Source: Craterostigma plantagineum (Eukaryota; Streptophyta; Magnoliopsida; Lamiales; Linderniaceae). Taken from it: a DNA stretch of 64,000 bases. Location: NCBI GenBank assembly GCA_027422505.1, contig JAPQWV010000766.1, positions 174,001 through 238,000 on the forward strand. The letters are read 5' to 3'. The notes under the pieces are model-generated. The model had not been told where the DNA came from, did no database searches, and saw only the letters and a program-made list of their open reading frames with translations. Both the position numbers and the translations under genes were made by a program. Below, piece after piece: positions 1-11,154 of the stretch (position 1 is its first letter; each line of letters starts with the position of its first letter).

Positions 1-1090
1 ATGATATATTATTTATTTTGTTCCATAAAATTTTATAAAATCGATTGAACGAATTAATTTTGGATAAATAAAATTTGATTTTGAATAATTCTATGTCGGC
101 TCTTGGCGTTGCCCGTGTTGCCAAAGGAAGGCGTTTGAGAGCATTTGCTAGTACCGATTGAATTAATCGAACGAAAATTTTATTATGTAAAATCCTTGTA
201 TTCGACGATTTAATTCTAACGATCACAAAAGCAATTTTCATTTTGTTTTAATCTTTGATTTATGGTATATCGGCTGGACTACCTTGCGTAGCGGGATCAA
301 ACTGTTTACAGTTTCATAACTGGTTCGATAGGTTTAACAGTACCACGCACCATTTATCATGTTTTGTACAGTTTTAAAACTTTCGGTAAAAAATATTTCT
401 GTAAAAGATCCTCTCCATATATACATAATTAAATTAAAATATAACTTTATTCAAATATTTTAAATTAAATTAAATTTAATGATATATTATAATACACGTA
501 TTTCAGTTCGAAAAAGTACTAGTAAGTAATTGAATTATATAGCAAGTAAAACGAAATAAACCGACCACGTATGATGTGAAAAAGGTTCTACGTCTTTTGC
601 AACCTTTCACGATCTAAGCCATATCAAAGGATCTCGATTTCCGGTATGGTGTCGGACCGTTCTTCTACTAAGACGTGTCGTTATGAAAATTTAATGTGAA
701 TTTAGACGACAAACAAAATGTGGGATAATATATTTAAATCTCTTTTGCTTGGGCTTTTCTTTGACGAGAGAAAAAAGCCAACTTAGCCTATGTCATTGGC
801 GTTGCACTGTGGATTCAATGAACTTTTCCTTTCAAAACGTGGCATCAATGTACGAAGATCCACTATAAAACAGATGACACTACTAACATCTATTCCAGAA
901 CCTAGGAAAACTCAAATACGTGCACTTTCTGCCTTTTCCTCGTTTCACTCAAATCATATGAATGAATCGCTACTTACTACAATTGCATTACAAATGGGTG
1001 ATGTTAGAAGTACAACTTTTTGTCCTCGTCTTAATACATACATCCTTTTAACACCTGTCAACGTATGGCTTCACAACCTCTGCTTCATAG
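1..1090. other. AT-rich upstream region, no gene seen
   Basis: No coding exon, RNA gene or bounded repeat is recognisable here. The sequence is AT-rich with homopolymer runs. Open frames on the plus strand near 790-1257 have no recognisable protein family and overlap the promoter and first exon of the gene downstream, so I treat them as chance. Confidence 0.5.
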
Positions 1091-1095
1091 CTCTG

Positions 1096-1104
1096 TATAT
1101 AAAG
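1096..1104 (+). promoter_or_regulatory. Putative TATA box of the DUF4079 gene
   Basis: TATATAAAG lies about 139 bases upstream of the start codon at 1235. With a usual plant spacing of about 30 bases, transcription would start near 1127-1135 and leave a 5' leader of about 100 bases. This is a motif-and-position inference; no transcript evidence is visible. Confidence 0.5.
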
Positions 1105-1234
1105 CACATTCATTACACTTTTCGTTTTTGCAAGAAATCTTTATTCAATTCAGCTAAGTCATCGTTGCAAACAATAAATAAAAGAAAGAAAGAAAAGAAA
1201 ACTTCGTTGCAGAACTATCCATTGATCGCTGAGT

Positions 1235-2851
1235 ATGGCTTCCTCCTCAACACTTAACACACTTCCACTGATAAAACTACCCAAGATCACATTCTCCCTC
1301 TCCAACAAGCAATCACCTCCTCGGAAAAACAAAATCAATTCAAAAAAGTCCCAAAAAATCGTCAGCCCTTGGTTAGATTCAACATCATCATCAGACAACC
1401 CTCTAAAGCCCCTAACGTCAGCTCCAATCCTTCCTCCCCTCACAGCCTTCTCTTTGCCTTTCTTCTTCGAGCCACACGTAAGGAATATGGATGATTATAT
1501 ATATATATATATATACTATATATATAATATATATATAAAGAAAAGGAGATTCCTTTTTTTTTTTTCTTTTTTCCTATGTCCCTAATTGAGTTGTGTTCAT
1601 ATTAATGTAATAGGATGCACAAGCCGCTGGTGGGCAGCTTGGATTACTCGAAAGCAGACAAATTGCTCTTATACATCCAATCGCAATGAGTGGGCTATTT
1701 CTGCTGACTCTCTATGCTGGTTATCACGGCTTGCAAGTGAGAAGGATTAGGATTATCCAAGAAGAGATCGAAGAGCTTAAGAAACAAGTCAAGCGCGTCG
1801 CCGTCACGCCCGATGGTAAATCAGCTCATGGAAGTGGTGGTAATCATTCGTCTAATGTTGAGGCCAAGATTCAGCAACTTACTCAGGTAATAATTAAGGA
1901 GGGTTCTTAATTATTTCTTCAGCCACAAAAGTTTTAGGCGGGATTACTTTATAAGAACAATAATGAATCTAGGGTATGACTTTAAAAATTAAGCAATTTA
2001 GGAAAGTTATACGTCAAGCACTAGGTTATGATCCCGAAATTGCTTGCCGTTTTGTCCGTGAAATTACATCTCCTAAAGAAATTGCTTGCCGTTTTTGTCG
2101 GTGTAACGACATCTCCTAAATTCGCCGAAATCCTGCTTTACATGTCAGTCCGAGCAAAATTCAGGATTTGGGCTTAAAATGTCCATAAGTTGCATAATTT
2201 TGAAAGTTGTTACTTGTGTAATGTCACACCCAAAATTCACCGTCTCCCGTGCCACTCCTCCCAAGTTACCATAACAACAAAACGCAAGTTTTTTAGACCT
2301 TAACTTACATGAACAAACTTGGCAACCGAAAATCTTTGAGATAGTAAATGATGGATCTCATTTTTTCTTATAAACAATATTTGATTTATGTTTGGGCAGG
2401 AAAGAAAGGAGCTCATGGAAGGATCATACAAAGACAAGCACTTCGCCGCGGGCTCCATATTGTTAGGCTTTGGGGTGTTCGAAGCCGTCTCTGGTTCGCT
2501 CAGCACGTGGTTTAGGACGGGGAAGCTCTTAGTCGGGCCTCACTTGTTCGGGGGAACTGGTAATGAATAAATAAATCAAATGCTGCATTTCTATGCTCTT
2601 TAAGTAATTATGTAAGACTTTTCATTGGCAAATACATAGTATTGTGAAATTAATTGCTTGGTTTTTAATTTTTGCTATACACAGCCATAACCGTTCTGTG
2701 GGCTGCAGCTGCGTCGTTAGTTCCCGCAATGCAGAAGGGAAACAAGAAGGCGAGGAATATTCACGTCGCTCTCAACACTTTGAATGTGATCCTCTTCCTA
2801 GTTCAGATACCTACCGGGATCGAAATGCTTTTCAAAGTAGTCACGAATTAA
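1235..2851 (+). CDS. Plastid DUF4079-type membrane protein, four exons
   Basis: The exons are 1235-1477, 1614-1886, 2400-2559 and 2685-2851, all with GT-AG introns; the first two junctions are phase 0, as is the third exon start, and the last junction splits a codon 1+2. The product is about 280 residues. The first ~60 residues are rich in Ser, Thr, Lys and Pro and poor in acidic residues, as in a chloroplast transit peptide. After that come hydrophobic segments near residues 98-121, 186-208, 226-238 and 250-272, with a charged, coiled-coil-like stretch at about 122-150 (RRIRIIQEEIEELKKQ). This layout matches the DUF4079 family of cyanobacteria and plant plastids, whose molecular function I do not know. 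Histidines at about 102, 119 and 186 lie in or next to membrane segments and could bind a cofactor, which is only a guess. The ATG at 1235 gives the full transit peptide. The gene looks intact and is the only convincing host gene in the window. Confidence 0.85.
1494..1537. repeat. (TA)n microsatellite in intron 1
   Basis: A nearly pure TA/ATATAT tract lies inside the first intron of the DUF4079 gene, just downstream of the donor site. It is followed by a T-rich stretch that would help define the acceptor. Length variation here would not touch the coding sequence. Confidence 0.8.
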
Positions 2852-3053
2852 ATCCGTGCTTGTCCACTTTAGTACAGTATGTTTTTTTCTTATTGATGAT
2901 AGATTTTACCAGTTTGTATAGAAGAGGTGATAGATCAATAATGTCTTCATAACTAATGTATAGTAACTTGCTTATACGACGGTGCTCTGCGCATTCGACC
3001 GAATTTCCAAGAATCATACGATTAAGAGCAGGTTATATTATGATACTGTTACA

Positions 3054-3290
3054 TGGTGTGTTTGGTTCGAAGAATTTGGTTGGGAAAGGAAAAAAAAATG
3101 AAAAAAAAAAGAGTCAAAGTTTGTGTTTCGTTGATTATCGAAATAGATGAAAATATTAAAAAAAAAAAATTTAAGCTTAAAACTAGAACTCATGAAAGAT
3201 TAATTATTTCACAGGAAAAGAAAAGCAAAATCGAAAAGCAAAATCAACTATCTTTTTTCCTATCGCTTTCCTCAATGCAAACACGGCCTT
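3054..3290. mobile_element. MITE-like unit 1 (TGTGTTTGG ends)
   Basis: The unit begins with GGTGTGTTTGGTT and ends with an approximate inverted match (GCAAACACGGCC). It is A-rich inside, with runs of GGAAA and AAAAG. Two similar units lie downstream at 3856 and 4089. The ends resemble those of PIF/Harbinger-type MITEs that carry GTGTTTGG termini, but I could not find a clean target duplication. Confidence 0.4.
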
Positions 3291-3855
3291 AGCCAAGACA
3301 TTAGCAAACAAATTCCGAAGGAAACTATCAAACATAAAAAAAGTACAAAATAAAGAGGATAACAACGGTGTAAATGATTATGTACATGACAACAATAGAC
3401 AAGACATGGGAGATCAAATGAAATTTTGTAAATACTGGCTTTATAGGTCGATCGGTCGACGAATACTTCCAACACCCGTCAAGTTTAACGCCAACAACGA
3501 CATTTCTAACCTGTTAATAACACAGCAAAGCATGTCAAAGCTTCGGCGCTAGAATAAACTTAAAAAGAAAAGAACAGAAAAGAAAAGAAAAAAGGAAATA
3601 ACTCACTGGCTTGCCGCTGTCGTCGACGGTCATGGGATTCTAAACGACAACGGTTTGACTTTGGTCCCGAGATGGCGCATTGGCTGTTTGTGATGGGACA
3701 TTTGTGATGAATTGGCAAATCGCACATTTGACACATGGCGACCAGCTGGATACGTCAGCATTGTGCGGCAGTCCCTCAGTTGACGTAAGCGGCACCACTG
3801 GGTGGCGGCGGCTATGTCGATACAGCTACAATGTCATCAGAACAAAACCTTAATA
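3291..3855. other. Intergenic stretch, nothing recognised
   Basis: This is non-coding sequence between two MITE-like units. The part at 3600-3850 is more GC-rich than its surroundings but has no open frame of recognisable family and no bounded repeat. Confidence 0.4.
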
Positions 3856-4079
3856 GTGTGTTTGGCTTAAAGAATTTAGTGGGGAAAGGAAAAATGAGAA
3901 ATAATTTTTTTGTGTTGTTGATTTGAGAAAATAGACGGGGAAAATAAAGAACAAACTAAGTTTAAAAGATGGAAAAAATGATTTCTTCACCTAATGGTGA
4001 GGAAAAGGGAAGAAAATGTAGTGAATTCGTTTTCTCTCTAGTTTTGTTCTCTTTGGCACTTCCCTTGATCCAAACACAA
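3856..4079. mobile_element. MITE-like unit 2 (TGTGTTTGG ends)
   Basis: It starts GTGTGTTTGGC and ends CCAAACACAA, an imperfect inverted pair. The interior begins with an AAGAATTT-GGGAAAGG-A-rich sequence also present in unit 1 at 3074-3100, so the two units belong to one family. Confidence 0.4.
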
Positions 4080-4088
4080 ACATCGATG

Positions 4089-4336
4089 GCGTGTTTGGTT
4101 TGTGGAAGTTTAGATGGGAAGAGAAAACAAAAGGGAAAAGGAAGACCGGTTTTTCATGTATGGTCGATCGAAAAATAGACAAGGAAAATGGAATATCTTG
4201 TTTGAGTTTATGTTTGAATTGGAACTAGGGAAAACTAATCTATTCACCAAATGATGAGGAAAACGAAAGAAAAAGATATCAAAACCATTTTGTCTCTCAT
4301 TTTCTTATCCGTCCTAGTTTCTTTTAACCAGACACC
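4089..4336. mobile_element. MITE-like unit 3 (CGTGTTTGG ends)
   Basis: It starts GCGTGTTTGGTT and ends near an approximate inverted match (AACCAGACACCG). It lies directly after unit 2 with only about 10 bases between. It has the same A-rich, GGGAAA-containing interior. Boundaries are approximate and no clear target duplication is seen. Confidence 0.35.
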
Positions 4337-4459
4337 GTGTAAAGGGAAACCAACTTATGTAGAGTAGAAGAATATTAACGAATATGAACAAGAGTGACGT
4401 ATACTTTACCTTGCACGAGGTTAACGGATTGACAACAAGAGCATCTGACGCTTGTAACC

Positions 4460-4881
4460 TGTTACGGCAAGAAGTTCCCCGAAGAAAGCCCCGATTAAAG
4501 TATATCAACGGAGGGGCAAAATGGGTCAAGATAAGATATTATCCTCCTTCAGTCGAGCTCGAGAAAATGCAGGGAGAATCGGTCATGAAGATAAGCTCAA
4601 AGAACAAGTTATTAGGGAAGAGGGAACACGTTTGAATATTTCAAAGCCATCAGCTGATTAGTTCGATTATTGTGGGATATGATTAGATTTTATTAGTTTT
4701 AATTCCTTTTATTTCTCTTTCTTAACTCCTATATAAGGAGGGCAGTAGGTACGATTAGTAGTATGTTTTTTTGGGAATATTAGTACTGAGGACAAGAGTT
4801 TACTCTTGGGTTGCTATTAGTTTGCTATAAGATTCTAGTTCATTATCGTTCTTCGTCGAATCCATCGTTTTCACTCTAACA
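4460..4881 (+). repeat. 5' LTR of the chromovirus
   Basis: It starts TGTTACGGC and ends TCTAACA. A TATA-like sequence (CTATATAAGG, around 4729-4738) would drive transcription. It matches 9470-9891 at every position I compared. Confidence 0.95.
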
Positions 4882-4884
4882 AAT

Positions 4885-4900
4885 TGGTCCGACCTGCCGC
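4885..4900 (+). other. Primer binding site candidate of the chromovirus
   Basis: Three bases after the 5' LTR the sequence reads TGGTCCGACCTGCCGC. It begins with TGG as expected for pairing to a tRNA 3' CCA end, but it is not the usual initiator-methionine site (TGGTATCAGAGC) seen in other elements of this window. The priming tRNA is not identified. Confidence 0.5.
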
Positions 4901-4969
4901 CGAACCCCCGCCAACCCGAGTTACTGTTCATTGCCAACGAAAAAAAAAAAAAAAAACCAGAACCCGTTG

Positions 4970-7900
4970 ATGACCATCACAAGATCTCAGATGGAACAAC
5001 GCGTCGAAGAGTTAGAGAAGACGATGGGCTCGTTCAACACATCCATGGAAACACTACACAAACTCGTCTACGACTTCATCAGTACCAACAAGAATCACGA
5101 CCACTCTGATCGTGACAGTGAGGCACCAACCCCACCTTGCCCAAACGACGACGTACCCACGACGTTGCAACGTCGCATAGAGCTTCCCGTCTTTGAAGGT
5201 ACAGACCCGCTAGCATGGATCGCAAGGGCGGATCAATTCTTTGCTCTTCAACGGACTCAAGAAAACCAAAAAGTATCATGTGCCATGGTTTGTATGGAGG
5301 GCGTCGCACAGTCTTGGATTCAGTGGATTACGGCGACCTACCCCATGATAGCTTGGAACGACCTAAAGAGAAAACTACTGACTACGTTTGACGATAAGCA
5401 TCGGGGCAACCAGCTGGAGCGGATTACCAACATCAAGCAAACGAATCTGATTCAGGAGTATTTTTATGAGTTCGTATCGGTCGTCATGAGTTTGCAGGAC
5501 ATCCCCACGTCTCAACACTTGGGATTCTTTTTACTAGGGATGCACCCGGTCCTACGGACTGAAGTAGAGGTGTTGAAACCAACCAACCTCGAGGAAGCGT
5601 ACGAGCTGGCTAAAGGAATTGAGCGCAAGTTGTTGGCGGCCAAAAACGGGGAATACAACGCCACTACCGTACAAGCAACAACACCATACAAAACTTATCA
5701 GCGCCCAGGGATAGGAGCAGAAGTCCGTAACGAAGGGGGACATCGGGATACACGCCAGGTTAACCGCTACATTCCGCCCCATGGACGTGGCAAGACCCCC
5801 GAGGGACGATACCCCGCCTTTCCACCAGCGGCAGCCAAACCCTACCGAAGGATCTCAGATAAGGAATTTCAAGACTTGCGAGCAAAAGGACTATGTTTTC
5901 GCTGCCACCAACCCTATGCTCGGGGACATATTTGCCCACATAAAGAGCTGCGAATGCTCATAGGTGGGGAAGACGATCAATCGATAGATGACGAGATCGA
6001 GAGTTTCGACGAGATTGAACCTACTCACGACACTGATACCCCACTGTTAGAGAATTCGGGCGGCAACCTCACCATGCTTGATTTACCTTTATTCGCACTC
6101 GGAGGTATATCGGGGCCCCGGACCCTTAAGCTACGCGGTCATGTCCTAGGAGAGGAGGTGGTGGTGATGATTGACAGCGGCGCCAGTCACAATTTCATTT
6201 CCGTACTGATAGCCGACCGCTTGTCACTTCCGCGTACCCCTGATCATAGGTTTACAGTGCGGCTAGGAGACGGAAGACAATCTGCCACAGAAGGGGAATG
6301 TCAGTCGGTCACTCTAAGACTGGGAACGTGCTCAATCACGACCAATTTCTTTGCGTTCGAGTTAGGAGGCGTAGACATCATACTAGGTGTCGACTGGTTG
6401 AGACAATTAGGGGAAGTGAAAATCAATTGGGCCACCTCCGAGATGAGATTTGAATGGGATGGGCGGCAGCACCTTCTACGAGGGGATTCGGCGCTAACCC
6501 GGGCACCAATAAGTTTAAAGGCGCTGAATAGACTACCAGCGGAAGAAATCAAGGTTGTTTTGTGGCTGAACCAAATCGAGAAGCAACCATCTATTCTTCC
6601 AGACGAATTATCGACAGCTCAACGAAAAGAATTGGGAGCCATCTTGGAAAGATTTCCAGCTATATTCAAGGAAATGACGACCTTACCCCCAGCCCGAACC
6701 ACTGACCACCGAATCGCGTTAATCCCTGGCAGCAAACCCGTGGCAGTACGCCCCTACCGATACGGCCATATCCAAAAGGACGAGATCGAACGTTTGGTTA
6801 AAGAGATGTTAGCAGCAGGCCTAATCCGACCTAGTGCCAGTCCGTTCTCCAGTCCCGTCCTATTAGTTCGGAAGAAAGATGGCAGTTGGAGGTTTTGTGT
6901 TGACTACCGCGAGCTTAACCGTACCACCATCCTTGATAAGTATCCAATTCCCCTCATTCAAGAGCTATTGGACGAACTCGGCGGGGCCGAATATTTCACA
7001 AAGTTGGATCTGCGTTCGGGTTACCACCAAATTCGGGTCACGCCGGCCGATATCCCAAAGACAGCTTTTCGAACACATGATGGGCACTACGAATTTGTAG
7101 TTATGCCATTCGGGCGCACCGGCCACCTTTCAAGCTACCATGAACGACATCTTTCGCCCCTATCTACGCAAGGGCGTGCTCGTGTTCTTCGACGATATCC
7201 TGATTTATAGCGCCACATGGGAGCTCCATTTGCAACAGTTATCTCGAGTTATGGAGATTTTGACTACCCATCAGTTCCACGTAAATCAAAAGAAATGTCA
7301 GTTTGGGAAGAGGAAGGTCGAGTATCTGGGACATATAATATTCGCCGGCGGAGTTGCAATGGACCCGGATAAAGTCACAGCAGTTTTACGGTGGCCACGC
7401 CCGAAATCTGTGAAAGGAGTCCGAGGATTCTTGGGGCTGACAGGTTATTACCGTAGATTCATTAAAGATTACGGAAAAATCGCACAACCACTGACGGCAT
7501 TATTGAAGAAGGATACGATTGGGAAATTCGTATGGGATGACGCGGCGGAAGCGGCATTCGTAAAATTGCAGCAAGCACTCGTGACAGCCCCAGTCCTAGC
7601 CATGCCAGATTTTTCTAAACCCTTTATCATCGAGTGCGACGCGTCAGGAACGGGCCTTGGAGCGGTTCTGATGCAAGGTAAACAGCCCATTGCCTACTTC
7701 AGCAAAGCTCTTTCGGATCGCTCAAGGACGAAGTCCACCTACGAGAAGGAGCTAATGGCGCTAGTCTTGGCCATTCAACACTGGAGGCCATATTTACTTG
7801 GGCAACACTTTCACGTCCGAACTGATCATCGAAGCTTGCGCTCCTTACTACACCAAAAGGTGGCAACCCCGGCCCAACAGATGTGGGCGGCTAAGCTCTT

Positions 7901-9671
7901 GGGATACTCCTTCGACGTGGAATACAAACCCGGCACCACAAACAACGCCGCCGACGCCTTATCCAGACGACATGATGAGATGCAGATTCACGCGATAAGT
8001 TTACCACAATGGCTAGATCGAGACACCCTAGTCACGGAGGTAAGCCACGATGCAACCCTAGGCCCTATCGCTGAAGCATTAAAGAGGGATCCTACGTCGC
8101 GACCACCATACGCTCTGATTGGGGGTTGGTTATTCTATCGAGGGCGACTAGCGATACCAGCAAATTCAGCTTGGATTCCCCGACTACTAGAAGAGTTTCA
8201 TGCAACCCCGATGGGGGGTCATTCGGGTGCCTTCCGTACGTATCGTCGGTTGGCGACCACGCTGTTTTGGCGAGGTATGATGAAACGGGTTCAAGCGTAT
8301 GTTGCTGAGTGTTTAGTATGCCAAAAAACGAAATATGAGGCCATGTCCCCAGCCGGCCTGCTTCAGCCCTTACCAATCCCGCAACAAGTTTGGGAAGACA
8401 TTGCAATGGATTTTATAAACGGGCTGCCTAAATCGCAGGGGTACGACAGCATCATGGTTGTGGTCGATCGCCTCTCAAAATATGGTCATTTTATCCCATT
8501 GAAACACCCGTACACCGCCCGACGAGTTGTGGATCAGTTTGTGCATCAAGTGGTTCGCCTACATGGAATTCCCCGCAGTATTGTTAGTGACCGAGATTCT
8601 ATTTTCCTAAGCAATTTTTGGCAAGAATTATTCCGCAAACAGGGGACAAAATTAAAAATGAGTAGTGCCTATCACCCACAAACGGACGGGCAATCTGAAG
8701 TTTTGAATCGCACGTTGGAGACATATTTGCGATGTTTTGCGGGGGAACAACCACGGACGTGGGCACGATGGTTGGATTGGGCAGAATACTGGTATAACAC
8801 CGCCTTCCACATATCAGCCGGGACAACACCTTTCCGGGTAGTCTACGGTCGGGACCCCCCGAACTTGGTTCAATTTTTACCTGGGGAATGTAGTGTGGCA
8901 GCAGTTTCTGAAGCACTGGGTGATCGGGATGAGATTATTCGCCAACTAAAGCATAATCTGACTCGGGCCCAACAACACATGATAAAGTCTTCGAACAAAC
9001 ATCGTCGGGACGCCCAATTCAGTGAAGGTGACGCAGTTTTCTTGAAGCTACGCCCTTATCGCCAGAATACAGTAACTTCACGGCTCAATCAGAAGTTGGC
9101 AGCTCGGTTTTATGGACCCTTCAAGGTGCTAGAAAGAATCGGAGCAGTGGCCTACCGTTTACAGCTCCCTACTTCGAGTCGCATTCATCCTGTGTTTCAC
9201 GTCTCGCAATTAAAGAAGGTTATCGGAGATCACCCTCTCGAGGCAGAACTTCCGCCGGCCTTAGAAGAAGAGGCAGCTGTGCCGATACAACCCGAGCAGG
9301 TCCTACAAAAAAGGACCATCACGACTACACAGGGCCAGGAGGATCAATTTTTGATCAAATGGGAAGGACGCGAAAAGGACGATGCGACATGGATGCCAAT
9401 AGCAGATATGCAACGCCAGTTCCCTCACTTTAGCCTTGAGGACAAGGCTCATTTGGAAGAGGAAGGTAATGTTACGGCAAGAAGTTCCCCGAAGAAAGCC
9501 CCGATTAAAGTATATCAACGGAGGGGCAAAATGGGTCAAGATAAGATATTATCCTCCTTCAGTCGAGCTCGAGAAAATGCAGGGAGAATCGGTCATGAAG
9601 ATAAGCTCAAAGAACAAGTTATTAGGGAAGAGGGAACACGTTTGAATATTTCAAAGCCATCAGCTGATTAG
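4970..9671 (+). pseudogene. Chromovirus gag-pol polyprotein with one frameshift
   Basis: The first ATG in frame is at 4970, after a poly-A run. The gag part holds a zinc knuckle ([14 protein letters not shown], about 5894-5935). The aspartic protease has an intact DSGA motif (about 6172-6183). Reverse transcriptase begins near 6740 and continues to the PFG residues at about 7106-7114. The reading frame then shifts, consistent with a net loss of about 8 bases. From 7116 the other frame carries the FFDD catalytic motif, RNase H (ECDASGTGLGAVL, TDHRSL), the integrase zinc finger and DDE core (MDFINGLP, SDRDSIF, YHPQTDGQSEVLNR) and a chromodomain (about 9295-9430). The stop at 9669-9671 lies inside the 3' LTR, so the last 67 residues or so are LTR-encoded. 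The element cannot make a full polyprotein without frameshifting. Confidence 0.93.
9455..9466 (+). other. Polypurine tract of the chromovirus
   Basis: GGAAGAGGAAGG sits 3 bases before the 3' LTR and would prime plus-strand synthesis. It lies inside the open reading frame, encoding part of an acidic stretch after the chromodomain, so it serves both as a priming signal and as codons. Confidence 0.8.
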
Positions 9672-9891
9672 TTCGATTATTGTGGGATATGATTAGATTT
9701 TATTAGTTTTAATTCCTTTTATTTCTCTTTCTTAACTCCTATATAAGGAGGGCAGTAGGTACGATTAGTAGTATGTTTTTTTGGGAATATTAGTACTGAG
9801 GACAAGAGTTTACTCTTGGGTTGCTATTAGTTTGCTATAAGATTCTAGTTCATTATCGTTCTTCGTCGAATCCATCGTTTTCACTCTAACA
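9470..9891 (+). repeat. 3' LTR of the chromovirus
   Basis: It is identical to the 5' LTR. The polyprotein reading frame runs through its first ~200 bases to a stop at 9669-9671. TAACC follows as the target duplication. Confidence 0.95.
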
Positions 9892-9896
9892 TAACC

Positions 9897-11154
9897 CCTC
9901 GTGGATACATAAGTAAAGTTCGACAAGCTCCACATATCAGTTCAGCCATGTCCATGCTCTCGGTTGGAGGACGGAGCTGTTTTCCCGGGAGTGACCGCAA
10001 GGAGAGTGGATTTGGGAATTTTCGATAGGTCATGCGAATTTGGCTTGTTGAAGCTGTGATTCAAGGCTCGTTCGATCCAGAAGAGACTTGAGGAGGCTCT
10101 GATGCTGGTGGTGGCGTCGCTGGCTGCCACGGGAAGCGCATCGGAGGTTGAAACCACTGCTGAAAGGCGGAGAGGCTTGCGACTGAGAGCTGTCGAGTTT
10201 TGGTGATGATTCGGGGCAGTTGCGGTTCGAGAGAGGTGTTGCCGGGATCCTAGGTGATACGAGGTTGGACCTAGAGCTAAGGAGGAACCTCGGATGGATC
10301 TGAGGGCTGGAGAACAGCTGGTGCAACACGAGAACGGCGGAAGAACGGATCAACACTGGGAGACAGAGCATGCTGTTTTTCGGCTGGTTTCAGAGGCATG
10401 ATTTTCGTGTCTCGGAGGGTTGTCTGACGGAGGCAACTGGTCCTACTGGAAGTAGGAAATGTGGTGGCTCGAATGGTGCTCGAGGGAAGCCACGGGGACC
10501 TCGTATTGAGGTGGAGCAAGGTCGTGGAAGTACCTTGTTGGAGCAGTTTTTTGACAAGCTGTTTTGAAAACTGCTATGAGCTGCTGTTTTGGAGCTCGAT
10601 TGCGATGGTTTCGAGCTTGAGGTGGAGGCCATTCTACCTCGGATGGAGCATTCTCAGGCCACAAGATATTGAGCTCAGAGGTGGAGCAGAATGCGGATAC
10701 GGAGGGCGAAACAGACGACGAAAAGCTCGCCCAAAGCAGAATTCTGCTGTTGCTCGTGACGGGCAGCAGGGTTGTGGAGGCTTCAAGTTCGATGGTGGCA
10801 AAGAGGAGCATGGGAGTTGTACATCGACTGGGTGAGAGGTTCTTGAAGCAAGCACGGTGCGTCTTCGGGCGAAACGAAGATGGTGAGCTCGAAAAATCCA
10901 AGTCGGCTTCATGTGGGAAATTTCAAGGCTCGGGGCTCCTGAAGGAGCTGGATGATAAACCGATAGGGGCTGCAAATCGAGGTGGAGTTTTGGGAAGGGA
11001 AAATCAAGGCTTGGGTTGGAGACTTGCAGTTGAAAAGAAGATGATGCTGAAGCTGATTTGCGAGGCGATTTCAAGCGAGTCTAGCGTGCGGGTTTGGGCA
11101 GCTATATGGATGCTTGAAGTTGCGTTCGCGAGGTTGTAGTCTCGAGGTGGAGTT
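9897..11154. other. GC-rich unclassified region, possible non-coding retroelement interior
   Basis: This stretch is clearly richer in G+C than its surroundings. Overlapping open frames exist on both strands, but none shows a known domain or codon consistency. The motif GAGGTGGAG recurs near 10508, 10618, 10676, 10978 and 11142. The last copy sits just before an LTR-like start at 11155 and could be its polypurine tract. I read it tentatively as the interior of a non-autonomous (LARD-like) element whose left part is missing. Confidence 0.3.

Larger units (their letters stand above)
4460..9891 (+). mobile_element. Full-length Ty3/Gypsy chromovirus, recent insertion
   Basis: The element has two 422-bp LTRs (4460-4881 and 9470-9891), both TG...CA, that I find identical base for base. 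It is flanked by the 5-bp duplication TAACC (4455-4459 and 9892-9896). It carries gag, protease, reverse transcriptase, RNase H, integrase and a C-terminal chromodomain in that order, the Ty3/Gypsy chromovirus arrangement. The total length of about 5.4 kb with short LTRs fits the Reina-like lineage, but the lineage call is an inference. The coding region is interrupted once, in the reverse transcriptase. Confidence 0.95.

Noticed and set aside
790..1257. 155-codon plus-strand frame upstream of the DUF4079 gene
   Set aside because: It spans the promoter and leader of that gene in another frame and has no recognisable family.
4931..4969. A TTG start with a poly-lysine stretch for the chromovirus gag
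   Set aside because: The lysines come from a poly-A run; the first ATG in frame is at 4970.
10030..11139. Open frames of 100-156 codons in the GC-rich block as host genes
   Set aside because: They overlap each other on both strands, lack recognisable domains and have no splice or promoter context.
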